Shown here: piece by piece, positions 17,562 to 27,345 of the stretch
Layout of the letters: every line of letters begins with the position of its first letter
How positions within the stretch are numbered: position 1 is the first letter of the stretch
From: Eubacteriales bacterium
GTDB taxonomy: Bacteria > Bacillota > Clostridia > Lachnospirales > Lachnospiraceae
Length of the DNA stretch: 64,000 bases
Reading direction: 5' to 3'
NCBI GenBank assembly: GCA_030533235.1
Contig: JAUNJN010000004.1
Location: forward strand, 1-64,000
Notes under the pieces: generated by a model
The model's database searches: none
Told to the model about the DNA's origin: nothing
Seen by the model: only the letters and a program-made list of their open reading frames with translations
Made by a program: the position numbers and the translations under genes

Positions 17562-17879
17562 CTAATCGATTTTCTCTAACTTGCCATCTACATGAGCGAC
17601 ACGAACCTTATCCTTCTTTTCGCCCTGGAAGCCAACACGTACCGGCTTACCCTTGTAGAGATACATAACATTTGAAAGATCGATCGGAGCTTCCTTATCA
17701 ATAATGCCGCCCTGCTGATTCTGCATGTTTGGCTTGCTGTGCTTGTGAACGATATTAACGCCTTCAACTAAAACCTTATTGTTCTTTGCGTCAACGGATA
17801 ATACCTTTCCCTCTTTGCCCTTATCTTTACCGGCAATGACTACAACCATGTCATCCTTCTTAATCTTCATTGTTGCCAT
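17562..17879 (-). CDS. rplX: Ribosomal protein L24
   Basis: Assembly initiator of the 50S subunit, located at the tunnel exit. 105 residues with the KOW motif [20 protein letters not shown] (7-26), then [20 protein letters not shown] and a C-terminal tail. GGAGG lies 9 nt before the first ATG; Met4 is another candidate. It follows rplN by 13 nt. Confidence 0.97.
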   Translation of the reverse strand: MATMKIKKDDMVVVIAGKDKGKEGKVLSVDAKNNKVLVEGVNIVHKHSKPNMQNQQGGIIDKEAPIDLSNVMYLYKGKPVRVGFQGEKKDKVRVAHVDGKLEKID

Positions 17880-17892
17880 GAGTCGCTACCTC

Positions 17893-18261
17893 CTATAATA
17901 CTTCCGGTGCAAGAGAAACGATCTTCATGAACTTCTTATCTCTAAGCTCTCTTGCTACAGGTCCAAATATACGAGTTCCTCTTGGGTTACCATCATCCTT
18001 GATGATAACGGCTGCGTTCTCATCAAACTTGATGTATGAACCATCCTTACGACGTGCGCCCTTCTTAGAACGTACGACAACGGCTTTAACAACATCACCC
18101 TTCTTTACAACTCCGCCTGGTGTTGCATCTTTAACTGAGGCAACGATGATATCACCAATATTTGCATATCTTCTTGTGGAGCCGCCTAAAACACGAATGC
18201 AAAGGATTTCCTTAGCACCTGTATTGTCAGCAACTCTAAGTCTTGTTTCCTGCTGAACCAT
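17893..18261 (-). CDS. rplN: Ribosomal protein L14
   Basis: 50S interface protein that binds RsfS-type silencing factors and 16S h14. 122 residues: the start [20 protein letters not shown], then [20 protein letters not shown] and a C-terminus [15 protein letters not shown], essentially invariant features. First gene of the spc block, 13 nt after rpsQ. Confidence 0.98.
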   Translation of the reverse strand: MVQQETRLRVADNTGAKEILCIRVLGGSTRRYANIGDIIVASVKDATPGGVVKKGDVVKAVVVRSKKGARRKDGSYIKFDENAAVIIKDDGNPRGTRIFGPVARELRDKKFMKIVSLAPEVL

Positions 18262-18274
18262 TGTTTACGCCTCC

Positions 18275-18529
18275 TTACTTTGCCTTCTCGATAATCTCAA
18301 CAAGTCTCCATCTCTTATCTTTTGATAAAGGTCTTGTCTCCATAACTCTTACTCTATCGCCAATTTTACACTCATTGTTCTCGTCATGAGCCTTGAGCTT
18401 ATATGTTCTCTTTACAATCTTACCGTAAAGAGGATGCTTTACATTATCAACGATTGAAACAACGATTGTCTTATCCATCTTATCACTTGTAACTAAACCT
18501 ACACGTGTTTTTCTAAGATTTCTTTCCAC
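18275..18529 (-). CDS. rpsQ: Ribosomal protein S17
   Basis: Primary 16S-binding protein with an OB fold. 84 residues: [40 protein letters not shown], then [20 protein letters not shown], all family hallmarks. Last gene of the classical S10 block, between rpmC and rplN. Confidence 0.98.
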   Translation of the reverse strand: MERNLRKTRVGLVTSDKMDKTIVVSIVDNVKHPLYGKIVKRTYKLKAHDENNECKIGDRVRVMETRPLSKDKRWRLVEIIEKAK

Positions 18530-18553
18530 AATAATTTCCTCCTTTTACGATAA

Positions 18554-18760
18554 TTAGTTTGCCTTCTGGGCAATTACTGTCTGAATTCTGGCAATGTTCT
18601 TGCGAACATCCTTGATTCTGCTTGTATTCTCGAGCTGGTTAGTGGCATTCTGGAATCTCAAGTTAAATAATTCCTTCTTAGCAGCAACCAAATCGCTCTG
18701 TAATTCTTCAAGTGATTTTGCGTTTAATTCTGTTTTATACTCCTTAAGCTTCACCGCCAT
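18554..18760 (-). CDS. rpmC: Ribosomal protein L29
   Basis: Small two-helix 50S protein at the tunnel exit, close to the SRP and trigger-factor docking site. 68 residues with [40 protein letters not shown] and the [11 protein letters not shown] ending. Its first 17 nt overlap the end of rplP, which points to translational coupling. Confidence 0.97.
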   Translation of the reverse strand: MAVKLKEYKTELNAKSLEELQSDLVAAKKELFNLRFQNATNQLENTSRIKDVRKNIARIQTVIAQKAN

Positions 18761-19184
18761 TAACCTCCTTATCTAAATCTGCCTTTGAAATGATCTTGCA
18801 CTTAACAGGTAACTTGTGTGTAGCAAGACGAAGAGCCTCACGTGCTGTCTCCTCAGAAACACCTGCGATCTCAAACATAACTCTGCCCGGCTTAACAACT
18901 GCTACCCAGTACTCAAGAGAACCTTTACCGGAACCCATACGAGTTTCAGCAGGCTTTGCTGTAACCGGATGATCCGGGAAAATCTTGATCCATACCTTAC
19001 CGGTACGCTTTACATATCTTGTCATGGCGATACGGGCAGCCTCAATCTGGTTGGACTTAATCCAAGCCGGCTCCATAGCAACGATACCATATTCACCATT
19101 TGTGATTCTATTTCCTCTAAGCGCCTTACCTGCCATGGTTCCTCTGAACTGCTTACGACGCTTTACTCTTTTAGGCATTAACAT
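18744..19184 (-). CDS. rplP: Ribosomal protein L16
   Basis: 50S protein near the A-site tRNA elbow. 146 residues: [40 protein letters not shown] and the [20 protein letters not shown] segment. GGGAG precedes the first ATG; Met3 is nearly as good. The gene overlaps both neighbours: 1 nt with rpsC and 17 nt with rpmC. Confidence 0.98.
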   Translation of the reverse strand: MLMPKRVKRRKQFRGTMAGKALRGNRITNGEYGIVAMEPAWIKSNQIEAARIAMTRYVKRTGKVWIKIFPDHPVTAKPAETRMGSGKGSLEYWVAVVKPGRVMFEIAGVSEETAREALRLATHKLPVKCKIISKADLDKEVNGGEA

Positions 19185-19849
19185 TATTTATCGCTCCCTT
19201 CCTTGTTTCCCTTTGTAGGAAGTACTTCGCCATGGTAAATCCATGTCTTAACACCAACTTTACCGTATGTTGTATTTGCCTCAGCAAAACCATAATCGAT
19301 ATCTGCACGAAGTGTCTGAAGAGGAATTGTGCCCTCGCTGTAGAACTCAGTTCTAGCCATATCAGCACCACCAAGTCTACCGGATACTGCAGCCTTGATA
19401 CCAAGTGCACCGGCCTTCATTGTTCTACCCATGCATGACTTCATAGCTCTACGGAAGGAAATACGGTTCTCAAGCTGTGCTGCAATGTTCTCAGCAACAA
19501 GCTGTGCATCCATATCCGGCTTCTTGATTTCCTTGATGTCGATGAAAAGCTTCTTCTTTGTAAGCTTCTGAACCTTAGCCTTAACCTTCTCAATACCTGC
19601 GCCGCCCTTACCGATTACGACACCAGGCTTAGCTGTATATACATTAACCTTAACCTTATCAGCTGTTCTCTCGATCTCAATCTTAGATACATTTGCTGAA
19701 TAAAGCTCTTTCTTAATAAACTCTCTGATCTTATAGTCTTCTACAAGGTTATCTGCGAACTCGCCGTTCTTTGTATCAGCATACCACTTTGAATCCCAGT
19801 CCTTGATGATTCCGACTCTTAAACCATGTGGATTAACCTTCTGTCCCAT
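19184..19849 (-). CDS. rpsC: Ribosomal protein S3
   Basis: 30S protein at the mRNA entry tunnel. 221 residues. The N-terminal type-II KH domain contains GxxG in [20 protein letters not shown]; the C-terminal domain includes [20 protein letters not shown] and [17 protein letters not shown]. It is preceded by GGAGG and follows rplV by 10 nt. Confidence 0.98.
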   Translation of the reverse strand: MGQKVNPHGLRVGIIKDWDSKWYADTKNGEFADNLVEDYKIREFIKKELYSANVSKIEIERTADKVKVNVYTAKPGVVIGKGGAGIEKVKAKVQKLTKKKLFIDIKEIKKPDMDAQLVAENIAAQLENRISFRRAMKSCMGRTMKAGALGIKAAVSGRLGGADMARTEFYSEGTIPLQTLRADIDYGFAEANTTYGKVGVKTWIYHGEVLPTKGNKEGSDK

Positions 19850-19859
19850 TGCTTACCTC

Positions 19860-20246
19860 CTATCTTTCATCCAGCACAACAGTAATGTGGCTAGTTCTCT
19901 TCTCGATTCTATAAGCTCTACCCTGTGCTCTTGGTTGAATTCTCTTCATTGTCGGTCCCTTGTTTGCATAACACTCTGCAATGTAAAGGTCTTCAACCTT
20001 CATACCGTTGTTGTTTTCTGCGTTTGCAATTGCGGACTTAAGAAGCTTCTCGATTACCTTTGAAGCGTATCTGTTATTGTAAGCAAGAATACCGAGTGCT
20101 GAAGTTACATCCTTGCCTCTAATTGCGTCTAATACAAAACAAGCCTTTGTTACTGAAACTCTTGCATATGAAACAGTTGCCTTAGGTCTTGTATCCTTGT
20201 TCTCATTTCTGAGTCTCTTAATCTGGGATCTATGTCCTTTTGCCAT
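19860..20246 (-). CDS. rplV: Ribosomal protein L22
   Basis: 50S protein whose beta-hairpin lines the exit tunnel at the macrolide constriction. 128 residues: YARVSVTKACFVLDAIRGKD, then AIANAENNNGMKVEDLYIAE and the hairpin KGPTMKRIQPRAQGRAYRIE. The hairpin has no insertion or deletion of the kind that gives macrolide resistance. Confidence 0.98.
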   Translation of the reverse strand: MAKGHRSQIKRLRNENKDTRPKATVSYARVSVTKACFVLDAIRGKDVTSALGILAYNNRYASKVIEKLLKSAIANAENNNGMKVEDLYIAECYANKGPTMKRIQPRAQGRAYRIEKRTSHITVVLDER

Positions 20247-20266
20247 GAGATGTGTCCTCCTTCCTC

Positions 20267-20545
20267 TTATCTTCTACCCTTTTTCTCATCCTTGCCATGT
20301 CCTCTGTATGTTCTTGTTGCTACGAACTCACCGAGCTTATGACCAACCATATCCTCAGTTACATATACAGGTACATGCTTTCTTCCATCATAAACAGCAA
20401 TTGTATGACCTACAAATGATGGGAAGATTGTTGAACGACGTGACCATGTCTTAACAACCTGCTTGTCGTTTGCTGCATTTAATGCATCTATCTTCTTTAA
20501 CAAATAATCATCTGCAAATGGTCCTTTTTTTAATGAACGAGCCAT
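20267..20545 (-). CDS. rpsS: Ribosomal protein S19
   Basis: 30S head protein that pairs with S13. 92 residues: [40 protein letters not shown] and the [20 protein letters not shown] ending are diagnostic. Located between rplB and rplV. Confidence 0.98.
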   Translation of the reverse strand: MARSLKKGPFADDYLLKKIDALNAANDKQVVKTWSRRSTIFPSFVGHTIAVYDGRKHVPVYVTEDMVGHKLGEFVATRTYRGHGKDEKKGRR

Positions 20546-20556
20546 ATGAAACCTCC

Positions 20557-21399
20557 TTACTTAACGTTCTTACCGTCTCTTGTTCTGATAATCAACTTGT
20601 TGGACTGCTTGTTCTTCTTTCTAGTCTTAAGACCAAGTGCCGGCTTACCCCAAGGAGTAGATGGGCCAGGTCTACCGATACTAGTTCTACCTTCACCACC
20701 ACCGTGTGGATGGTCGTTCGGGTTCATAACGGAACCACGTACTGTCGGGCGGATACCCATGTGACGCTTACGTCCTGCTTTACCAACGTTTACAAGTCCA
20801 TGCTCAATGTTACCAACCTGACCGATTGTAGCACGGCATACGATAGGAACCATTCTCATCTCGCCTGAAGGAAGACGAAGTGTTGCATACTTTCCTTCCT
20901 TAGCCATAAGCTGAGCTGAGTTACCTGCGGAACGAACAAGCTGTGCACCCTTACCAGGGTAAAGCTCGATGTTGTGAATCTCTGTACCTACAGGAATTTC
21001 TGAAAGCGGAAGGCAGTTACCAACCTTAACATCAGCGTTAGGGCCGCTCATCAACTCGTCGCCAACCTTAAGGCCAACAGGAGCGATGATGTATGACTTC
21101 TCACCATCTGCGTAGAAAAGAAGTGCGATGTTAGCTGTTCTGTTTGGATCATACTCGATTGCAGCTACCTTTGCAGGTACATCATCTTTTCTTCTCTTGA
21201 AATCTATAATTCTGTACTTCTGTCTGCTTCCACCACCATGATGTCTAACAGTAATCTTTCCTTGATTATTACGTCCGGCTGTCTTATCCTTCTTTGCAAG
21301 AAGTGACTTCTCAGGAGTGCTCTTTGTGATCTCCTCGAAATCAAGACCGGTCATATGCCTTCTAGAAGGTGTATATGGGTTATATGTCTTAATTCCCAT
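20557..21399 (-). CDS. rplB: Ribosomal protein L2
   Basis: Core 50S protein needed for peptidyl-transferase assembly. The start at 21399 ([20 protein letters not shown]) has AAAGGAG just upstream; the frame extends 8 codons further without a site. 280 residues. The C-terminal loop [19 protein letters not shown] carries the conserved His implicated in peptidyl-transferase function. It follows rplW. Confidence 0.98.
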   Translation of the reverse strand: MGIKTYNPYTPSRRHMTGLDFEEITKSTPEKSLLAKKDKTAGRNNQGKITVRHHGGGSRQKYRIIDFKRRKDDVPAKVAAIEYDPNRTANIALLFYADGEKSYIIAPVGLKVGDELMSGPNADVKVGNCLPLSEIPVGTEIHNIELYPGKGAQLVRSAGNSAQLMAKEGKYATLRLPSGEMRMVPIVCRATIGQVGNIEHGLVNVGKAGRKRHMGIRPTVRGSVMNPNDHPHGGGEGRTSIGRPGPSTPWGKPALGLKTRKKNKQSNKLIIRTRDGKNVK

Positions 21400-21460
21400 T
21401 GTAATTCTCCTTTCGAATTTCAATTTATTGTCATGCTTTTATTGCATATAATTTGATATT

Positions 21461-21760
21461 TTAGAGTCCTTCAAACAACTCAATATCTGCGCTCTCTGCC
21501 GTAAGCTGTACAACAGCCTTCTTTGTCTTAGCAGTCTTACCAAAAGTCATACCACGTCTCTTTGTCTTACCATCGTAGTTCATGGTATTAACCTTTGCTA
21601 CCTTTGTTCCCTCGAACATCTTCTCAACAGCTTCCTTCACCTGAGTCTTTGTTGCGTCCGGATGAACAAGGAATGTATACTTCTTCTCTGCCATAGCGTT
21701 CATACTCTTCTCTGTAAGAACCGGCTTAAGAATAACGTCATAATATTTGATATCTGCCAT
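21461..21760 (-). CDS. rplW: Ribosomal protein L23
   Basis: Tunnel-exit protein and docking site for trigger factor and SRP. 99 residues: [20 protein letters not shown] (6-25), [20 protein letters not shown] and a basic loop [20 protein letters not shown]. Its start overlaps the rplD stop by 1 nt. Confidence 0.98.
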   Translation of the reverse strand: MADIKYYDVILKPVLTEKSMNAMAEKKYTFLVHPDATKTQVKEAVEKMFEGTKVAKVNTMNYDGKTKRRGMTFGKTAKTKKAVVQLTAESADIELFEGL

Positions 21761-22380
21761 TATGCATACACCTCCTCGATTGCTGCTACTGCATCTTTTG
21801 TGATTACAAGCGAATCATACTTTAAGATGTCATATACGTTAATTCCATTTGTCATTGTTGTCTTAACATCAGGAATATTTCTTGCTGAGAGAATTACCTT
21901 CTCATTCTTGTCCTTTGTTACAACCAAAGCCTTAGGAGCCTTTAAGTTGTTAAGGATCTGAACAAACTTGGAAGTCTTAATCTCATCTAACGCAAGCTCA
22001 TCAACTACGATGAACTTTGAATCCTGAACCTTTGATGTAAGAGCAGACTTCATAGCAATCTGCTTTTCTCTCTTGTTCATCTTCATAGAATAATCTCTTG
22101 GCTTTGGAGCAAATACAACTCCACCACCTGTCCACTGCGGAGATCTTGTAGAGCCCTGTCTTGCATGACCTGTTCCCTTCTGTCTCCAAGGCTTTCTACC
22201 ACCACCGGATACTTCGGAACGTGTCTTTGCGCTCTGCGTACCCTGACGTCTATTTGCTAACTGGCTAACTACTGCCAGATGTACTAAATGCTCATTTATT
22301 TCCACACCGAATACGTTGTCGTTAAGCTCAAGCTTGTCAACTTCTTTTCCTTCGATGTTATAAACTGCTACTGTTGCCAT
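21760..22380 (-). CDS. rplD: Ribosomal protein L4
   Basis: 50S protein with a long tunnel loop; in E. coli it also represses the S10 operon. 206 residues. The loop region [20 protein letters not shown] and [20 protein letters not shown] is intact, with the unmodified Lys-Gly-Thr-Gly that macrolide-resistance mutations usually hit. It lies between rplC and rplW. Confidence 0.98.
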   Translation of the reverse strand: MATVAVYNIEGKEVDKLELNDNVFGVEINEHLVHLAVVSQLANRRQGTQSAKTRSEVSGGGRKPWRQKGTGHARQGSTRSPQWTGGGVVFAPKPRDYSMKMNKREKQIAMKSALTSKVQDSKFIVVDELALDEIKTSKFVQILNNLKAPKALVVTKDKNEKVILSARNIPDVKTTMTNGINVYDILKYDSLVITKDAVAAIEEVYA

Positions 22381-22409
22381 CTAATGTTCCTCCTTCCTGA
22401 AAGACCGGC

Positions 22410-23093
22410 TTATTTGCCAACCTTTACTGTCTCCTTAATCATTACTAATGATTTCTTTGGTCCAGGAACGGCACCCTTTACCAAAATTACATTGTTTTCA
22501 ACATCTATCTTAACAATCTCAAGATTCTGAACTGTAACTCTTACGTTACCCTTGTGACCAGGCATCTTCTTACCCTTAAATACTCTACCCGGTGTAGTTG
22601 CAGAACCATTGGAACCTGCATGACGATGATACTTAGAACCATGAGCGGAAGGACCTGACTTCATGCCGTATCTTTTGATACCGCCTGCATATCCTTTACC
22701 CTTTGACTTAGCAGTTACATCAACCTTATCACCCTCAGCGAAGATGGAAGCTAAGATCTCGTCGCCTGCATTGAAATCGGCTACGTTCTCTAATCTGAAC
22801 TCTCTTACATACTTCTTAGGTGTTGTGCCGGCCTTCTTAAAATGACCAACCTCTGCCTTGCCTGCGCCATGTGGGTTTCTGATTACTTTCTTTCCGGAAA
22901 CGTCTTTTGTTGTAATTCTTTCCTTCTTCTCAGCGAAACCAACCTGAATTGCTTCGTAACCATCATTATCAACTGTCTTAACCTGTGTTACTACACAAGG
23001 ACCAGCCTCTAATACTGTTACAGGTGTTAAAACACCGTCTTCGTTGAAGATTTGAGTCATTCCGACTTTTGTTGCTAAAATTGCTTTCTTCAT
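22410..23093 (-). CDS. rplC: Ribosomal protein L3
   Basis: 50S assembly initiator whose loop reaches the peptidyl-transferase centre. 227 residues, slightly longer than the usual 205-215. Visible are [40 protein letters not shown] and [20 protein letters not shown] with the conserved Gln replaced by Asn in the GS-N-G segment. A 120-nt spacer with small hairpins (GATTGC-AAAAC-GCAATC) separates it from rpsJ. Confidence 0.98.
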   Translation of the reverse strand: MKKAILATKVGMTQIFNEDGVLTPVTVLEAGPCVVTQVKTVDNDGYEAIQVGFAEKKERITTKDVSGKKVIRNPHGAGKAEVGHFKKAGTTPKKYVREFRLENVADFNAGDEILASIFAEGDKVDVTAKSKGKGYAGGIKRYGMKSGPSAHGSKYHRHAGSNGSATTPGRVFKGKKMPGHKGNVRVTVQNLEIVKIDVENNVILVKGAVPGPKKSLVMIKETVKVGK

Positions 23094-23214
23094 TGTGAAA
23101 ACTTCCTCCTAATTTTAATTCACAGCGGATTGCGTTTTGCAATCATACTAAATTCAATCCTTACAGATTGTAATTAGGTACTGCTATTTACTTAATTAAA
23201 TGTGTTTGATGAAA

Positions 23215-23526
23215 TTACTTCATCTTAACGTCTACATATACACCGGCTGACATATCAACCTTCTGAAGAGCTTCCACAGTCTTCTGTGATGGTGCAATGA
23301 CGTCAATGAGTCTCTTGTGAGTTCTCTGCTCGAACTGTTCTCTGGAATCCTTATACTTATGAACAGCTCGAAGGATTGTTACCTTCTCAACCTTTGTAGG
23401 CATCGGAACAGGTCCGCTAACCTTTGCTCCTGTACTCTTTGCAGTTTCGATAATCTGCTTTGCAGCCTGATCGATTAACTTGTGATCGTACGCCTTCAAT
23501 GTGATTCTCATAATTTGACTTGCCAT
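23215..23526 (-). CDS. rpsJ: Ribosomal protein S10
   Basis: 30S head protein that also binds NusB in antitermination. The start at 23526 ([20 protein letters not shown]) is chosen for its upstream GGAGG and family agreement; the 33 extra codons up to 23625 belong to the leader. 103 residues. [20 protein letters not shown] and [16 protein letters not shown] are diagnostic. First gene of the superoperon. Confidence 0.97.
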   Translation of the reverse strand: MASQIMRITLKAYDHKLIDQAAKQIIETAKSTGAKVSGPVPMPTKVEKVTILRAVHKYKDSREQFEQRTHKRLIDVIAPSQKTVEALQKVDMSAGVYVDVKMK

Positions 23527-23774
23527 AAAAAAAGCCGCCTCCTTTTCGCACTTTTTGTAGTACGACAAGTGGTGACTGTACAACTTTCCCGTGTGTGTCC
23601 TAACGTAACTCATTCGGATTTTCACACGTCATCTCCGTCTTGTAACGGATGGTATTTGGTACAGTGACTTGTCGCCAGTTATTCTTAATTGACATTCGCT
23701 CCACGAAAAACCCGCGAAACTGCTCATTTTGCAGTTGCGGCAACCTCCGCTTCCACGCTATCAATGTCACAGCA
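23527..23774 (-). promoter_or_regulatory. Long 5' leader of the S10 superoperon
   Basis: About 250 nt between the predicted transcription start and rpsJ. Open reading frames cross it, but none has a good ribosome-binding site. In E. coli the S10 leader is where L4 acts; no matching structure could be recognised here. Confidence 0.45.
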
Positions 23775-23780
23775 AGTGCT

Positions 23781-23809
23781 ATTATATCCCATCCGTCAAT
23801 AGAATGCAA
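23781..23809 (-). promoter_or_regulatory. Predicted promoter of the S10-spc-alpha superoperon
   Basis: -35 TTGCAT (23804-23809), 17-nt spacer, consensus -10 TATAAT (23781-23786). It is the only good promoter upstream of rpsJ and points into the leader. Confidence 0.75.
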
Positions 23810-23854
23810 GAGTTTTTTTATTATTTTTTCTACTATATATATGTATGTTTGTTA

Positions 23855-23942
23855 TTACACTTTCTTCTTTTTCATTAGCTGAATAAATGAATAAACACAA
23901 GCAACATCCAATGCAAACAAAATCAGTATTTCAATTTTTCAT
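23855..23942 (-). pseudogene. Possible frameshifted single-helix membrane peptide
   Basis: Directly after the methyltransferase stop codon a GGGGGGG tract precedes an ATG (23940-23942) that runs into a stop after three codons. Removing one A from the A5 tract that follows would open a 28-codon frame encoding EILILFALDVACVYSFIQLM and a KKKKV tail, i.e. one membrane helix with a positive C-terminus. As written it would need an ATT start (23933-23935). It could be a decayed or mis-sequenced small gene. Confidence 0.3.
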
Positions 23943-23959
23943 CCCCCCCGCCCTAAAAT

Positions 23960-25114
23960 CTATCGTAACAACTTATATATAGAAGGCTCAATATTAAGCA
24001 TCCGACACATCCGTTCCGTTTCCGCCAGTGCCTTCTTACGCTTTTCTTTGCTAACATTTGACTTCACTGCACGAATCAACAGATTCTTGGGCGAATGCGC
24101 CAAATCCACAAATTCCATAACCTGCGTGCGATATCCGCGATACGTAAGCATGGAGCCACGTATGGCATCCGTCGATAGCGCAGCAAATCGCTCTTTTAAT
24201 ATGCCATGTTCCATAATCGGTGTCAAATCGTCGCTTTGTATCTGACCATTTACCTCATGCTGACAACACGGTACCGACATTATATATTTCGCATTCCAGG
24301 TGACTGCGTTGTAAAGCGCGTAATCCGTTGCAGTATCACAGGCATGCAGGCTCACAACCATATCAACCGGCACATCGGTATGATATCCGTTAATATCACC
24401 AAGCTCAAAATGTATGCCTTCGTAACCATACTTCGCTGCCGTCGCATTGCATTTCTTAATGACATCCTCTTTCAAGTCAAGCCCCGTAATTTGCACCTGT
24501 TTGTGTTTTATTTCTACGAGATAATAATACAATATAAATGTCAAATAGGACTTCCCGCAGCCAAAGTCTATAATATGAAGCAATTGCTTCGTCTCATCCG
24601 AGAGCAAATCATCCACCAATTCGATAAAACGGTTAATCTGCTTGTACTTATCATACATGGATGCAACAACCTTGCCCTCTTTCGTAAATACCCCCATATC
24701 CACAAGCGGAGGTATGACACCCCCCTCCACCAACAGATAATTTTTTTTACGATTGTGGTCTTGCGTCCTCTTTTTCGAAGTTGCAACAATATATTTACTT
24801 ACATTTTTCAGCAACTTGTCTTTTTTTGTCATTCGGAAACTATAATCATAGCCATCCGCCAAAACATGCATTTGCTGAAACATTGCAGGAAAATACTGTT
24901 CCACCGTACTGCAAAGCTTATCCTTCGATATATTTTCCTGAAACACCTGTTTTTCTGTGTAGCAGCTTATCTGAAACACAGACTTGCCCTTCACAGTTGT
25001 CGGCAGTATTTCCACGCGTCGATACTTGCATGTTTCCTCTTTGCAATTGCTAAACACGACCTTACAGACATCCTTGTTTAACGCCTGTTTTACATCGTCC
25101 ATACTATGAAGCAT
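23960..25114 (-). CDS. SAM-dependent methyltransferase (Methyltransf_32-like)
   Basis: 384 residues. The class-I SAM-binding motif is IIDFGCGKSYLTFILYYYLV (about 190-209), with the acidic motif-II region ITGLDLKEDVIKKC and motif IV-like VSLHACDTATDYAL. The later SVPCCQHEVN, with two adjacent Cys, resembles the Methyltransf_32 group. The N-terminal 170 residues (KEETCKYRRVEILPTTVKGK and onward) form a separate domain that may bind RNA. The substrate is unknown; an RNA target is only a guess. It appears to be the last gene of the operon that begins at 33613. Confidence 0.75.
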   Translation of the reverse strand: MLHSMDDVKQALNKDVCKVVFSNCKEETCKYRRVEILPTTVKGKSVFQISCYTEKQVFQENISKDKLCSTVEQYFPAMFQQMHVLADGYDYSFRMTKKDKLLKNVSKYIVATSKKRTQDHNRKKNYLLVEGGVIPPLVDMGVFTKEGKVVASMYDKYKQINRFIELVDDLLSDETKQLLHIIDFGCGKSYLTFILYYYLVEIKHKQVQITGLDLKEDVIKKCNATAAKYGYEGIHFELGDINGYHTDVPVDMVVSLHACDTATDYALYNAVTWNAKYIMSVPCCQHEVNGQIQSDDLTPIMEHGILKERFAALSTDAIRGSMLTYRGYRTQVMEFVDLAHSPKNLLIRAVKSNVSKEKRKKALAETERMCRMLNIEPSIYKLLR

Positions 25115-25140
25115 ATCTGTGTTCCTTCCTATTAAAATAT

Positions 25141-25644
25141 TTATTGTGTAAACGCCTGCTTGATACTGTCATAGTGGAGAAAAATCCCCTGCTTTGCAAA
25201 CGCTTCAATCTCTTCTAAGGTCGCAAGCATATATCCGTCCGTTTCACCTTCTTGAAGTTTCAGTTCCTTTTCTGTAAAATCGCCGGTAAAACGATAGATA
25301 TCCACAAAATAATTATCTCCTTCATCAGGATTTTCTCTCTTATATGTAAACAAGTAACCACCGTCCCAGCCTGTCACGTCAAGCCCGGTTTCTTCCATTA
25401 TTTCCCGTTTTACAGCATCCGCTGAATCCTCACCAGCCACGGCAGCTCCTCCGGACACTTCCCACCAACCCGGAGCCCATGCCTTTGTCATAACACGCTT
25501 TGTAATAAGGAAGCGTCCATCCGTACGACGTATAACACCAAGCACCGTTAAATGAAACTCGCCCGGTTGCATATGCCAGTCATTGCGTTTCATTGTTCTG
25601 CCGGTACGGTTTTTATTTTCATCATAAATATCCCATAATTCCAT
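25141..25644 (-). CDS. Nudix hydrolase
   Basis: Hydrolyses nucleoside-diphosphate-linked substrates, or possibly isomerises isopentenyl diphosphate. 167 residues with a complete Nudix box: G66, E72, then REIMEETGL (80-88). The N-terminus MELWDIYDENKNRTGRTMKR and the LTVLGVIRRTDGRFLITKR strand resemble the YfcD / IPP-isomerase-like branch. The IPP-isomerase catalytic Cys is not evident, so hydrolase is preferred. It lies 26 nt before the methyltransferase gene. Confidence 0.85.
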   Translation of the reverse strand: MELWDIYDENKNRTGRTMKRNDWHMQPGEFHLTVLGVIRRTDGRFLITKRVMTKAWAPGWWEVSGGAAVAGEDSADAVKREIMEETGLDVTGWDGGYLFTYKRENPDEGDNYFVDIYRFTGDFTEKELKLQEGETDGYMLATLEEIEAFAKQGIFLHYDSIKQAFTQ

Positions 25645-25678
25645 AGTATCAACCTCTCTATCATCAATTCAAAATATA

Positions 25679-27316
25679 TTACTTTTTTGTCAGATTCTCA
25701 AAGGCCCGCATAACCGAGTTTATTTTCTTTTGCTCGTACATCGTCTTCCATATACAAAGCCTTAAGTCAGTAAGCTCCGCAAAACGATATTCCGTAATGG
25801 CATCTATGTAAGACCGAAGCAATTTCTCCGCCGTGGCATCTGCATCCATATCATTATAATAAGGTGTATCCAAATAATCAACAGCTGCTTGATACGTCGT
25901 TTCAATATCAAGATAAAGCGTGCCGTATGCAATGTCCCCATACGGTTCGTACATTGGTTGATCACGCAATTCCATCAATCGTTTTATTGTCTCCGGAACC
26001 TCATATAGATTTGGTGCAAGCGGTGTTTTCAGATTCAAAGCCTTTGCCTGTTCAAAAGCATATGCCGCCGAAATCATCGTCATCTCATCATTGGCTCTCG
26101 CTACAAACTCCATAGAATACGGAAGACCCGCTTCATTTTGTCCAATCGGAACACTCACCGAAGGAACACCTGCCGACGGTGCAACATAGCAGCCACAGCT
26201 ACTGTCGCTACCATACGCAACCTCATGACTTTTCACCTCGTCCCATAAGGTCGGATGAATCGCCACATCCACATCATACTGATCCATCATCTGATGAAAA
26301 TACGGTCCGTACCATCCGACACCGTTTTCCCAATCATCACAAATTGAAATCGGCATCGAAATGATTTCCGCCCCCTGCGCCTCTAAAACCGCAACTGCTT
26401 CCTCAAGCTTTTCGCGTACACTCGGAACGGCAAAATTCCAAAGCGGCTCAATGATTCCGATTCGCATACCGTCTAATGCATTTACATCCAGTGCCTTTGT
26501 GTAATCAATCTTATAATCATTGAGTGCTGTCAATATAATTGCTGCATCCTCGACTGTCTTCGCAATCGGTCCCGCCGTATCACGTCCTACGACGCAAGGC
26601 GTTAACCCTTTTCTTGATAACAACCCGTATGTGGGTCTGATTCCAACCACACCGTTTGCTCCGGACGGAACACGTATGGATGCATTCGTGTCGGTTCCGA
26701 TACAAATCGGTGCAAGAGATGCCGCTGCCGCAACCGCGCTGCCGCCCGACGAACCATAAGATGATTTTGTAAGATCATACGCATTATTCACTCTTCCGTA
26801 ATCACTGATCGAATATCTGGAATGCTCTGCATATCGATCCATATTCGCCTTTGCAACAATAATCGCGCCCGCATTTTTCAACGACACAATCACATCCGCA
26901 TCCTCGGTTGCAAGCTTTTCTTCCAGATATTTGTTTCCGTTCGTTGTTGCCATACCACAAACATCCAGATTGTCCTTCACAATTACCGGAAGGCCAAACA
27001 GCAGACCTGTACGTCCGGATGATTTGTATATTTCATCACACCTTTTAGCCTCTTCAATCGCCGTATCCGAAATCTGCGTCAAACATTCATACATATCCGC
27101 ATATGCGTAGATACGATCCAAATATAAACGCATAATCTGTTCATAGGTAAGGAATCCTTCATCCACCGCCTGCTGAAGCTCCGTAATACTCATTTCCGTA
27201 ATATCTACAACTGCAAGCACCTTTGGCTCATATTCCTCTGCCATGACCCGGACACACGGAACAAACATGCCTATTACAAGAATAAGACTAATCATATATC
27301 CTAATACTTTTTTCAT
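25679..27316 (-). CDS. Secreted amidase (amidase-signature family)
   Basis: 545 residues. The start at 27316 (MKKVLGYMISLILVIGMFVP) is chosen because GGGGGA lies 8 nt upstream and it begins with a signal peptide, with likely cleavage after VMA before EEYEPK. The Ser-cisSer-Lys triad is visible: Lys in GLPVIVKDNLDVCG, Ser in SSYGSSGGSAVAAAASLAP and Ser in NASIRVPSGANGVVG. The C-terminal 100 residues (Asp/Tyr-rich) are extra. It is exported, which is unusual for the family; the substrate is unknown, and peptide or wall amides are plausible. Confidence 0.85.
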   Translation of the reverse strand: MKKVLGYMISLILVIGMFVPCVRVMAEEYEPKVLAVVDITEMSITELQQAVDEGFLTYEQIMRLYLDRIYAYADMYECLTQISDTAIEEAKRCDEIYKSSGRTGLLFGLPVIVKDNLDVCGMATTNGNKYLEEKLATEDADVIVSLKNAGAIIVAKANMDRYAEHSRYSISDYGRVNNAYDLTKSSYGSSGGSAVAAAASLAPICIGTDTNASIRVPSGANGVVGIRPTYGLLSRKGLTPCVVGRDTAGPIAKTVEDAAIILTALNDYKIDYTKALDVNALDGMRIGIIEPLWNFAVPSVREKLEEAVAVLEAQGAEIISMPISICDDWENGVGWYGPYFHQMMDQYDVDVAIHPTLWDEVKSHEVAYGSDSSCGCYVAPSAGVPSVSVPIGQNEAGLPYSMEFVARANDEMTMISAAYAFEQAKALNLKTPLAPNLYEVPETIKRLMELRDQPMYEPYGDIAYGTLYLDIETTYQAAVDYLDTPYYNDMDADATAEKLLRSYIDAITEYRFAELTDLRLCIWKTMYEQKKINSVMRAFENLTKK

Positions 27317-27345
27317 TTGCATATTCCCCCGGTTTATCTGATATC

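Noticed and set aside
23600..23809. Short frames across the S10 leader as possible leader peptides
   Set aside because: No good Shine-Dalgarno and no regulatory codon runs; better explained as untranslated leader.
24206..25081. 291-codon open frame on the plus strand
   Set aside because: It runs antisense inside the methyltransferase gene, has no ribosome-binding site and no recognisable domain; it is a shadow of the coding strand.
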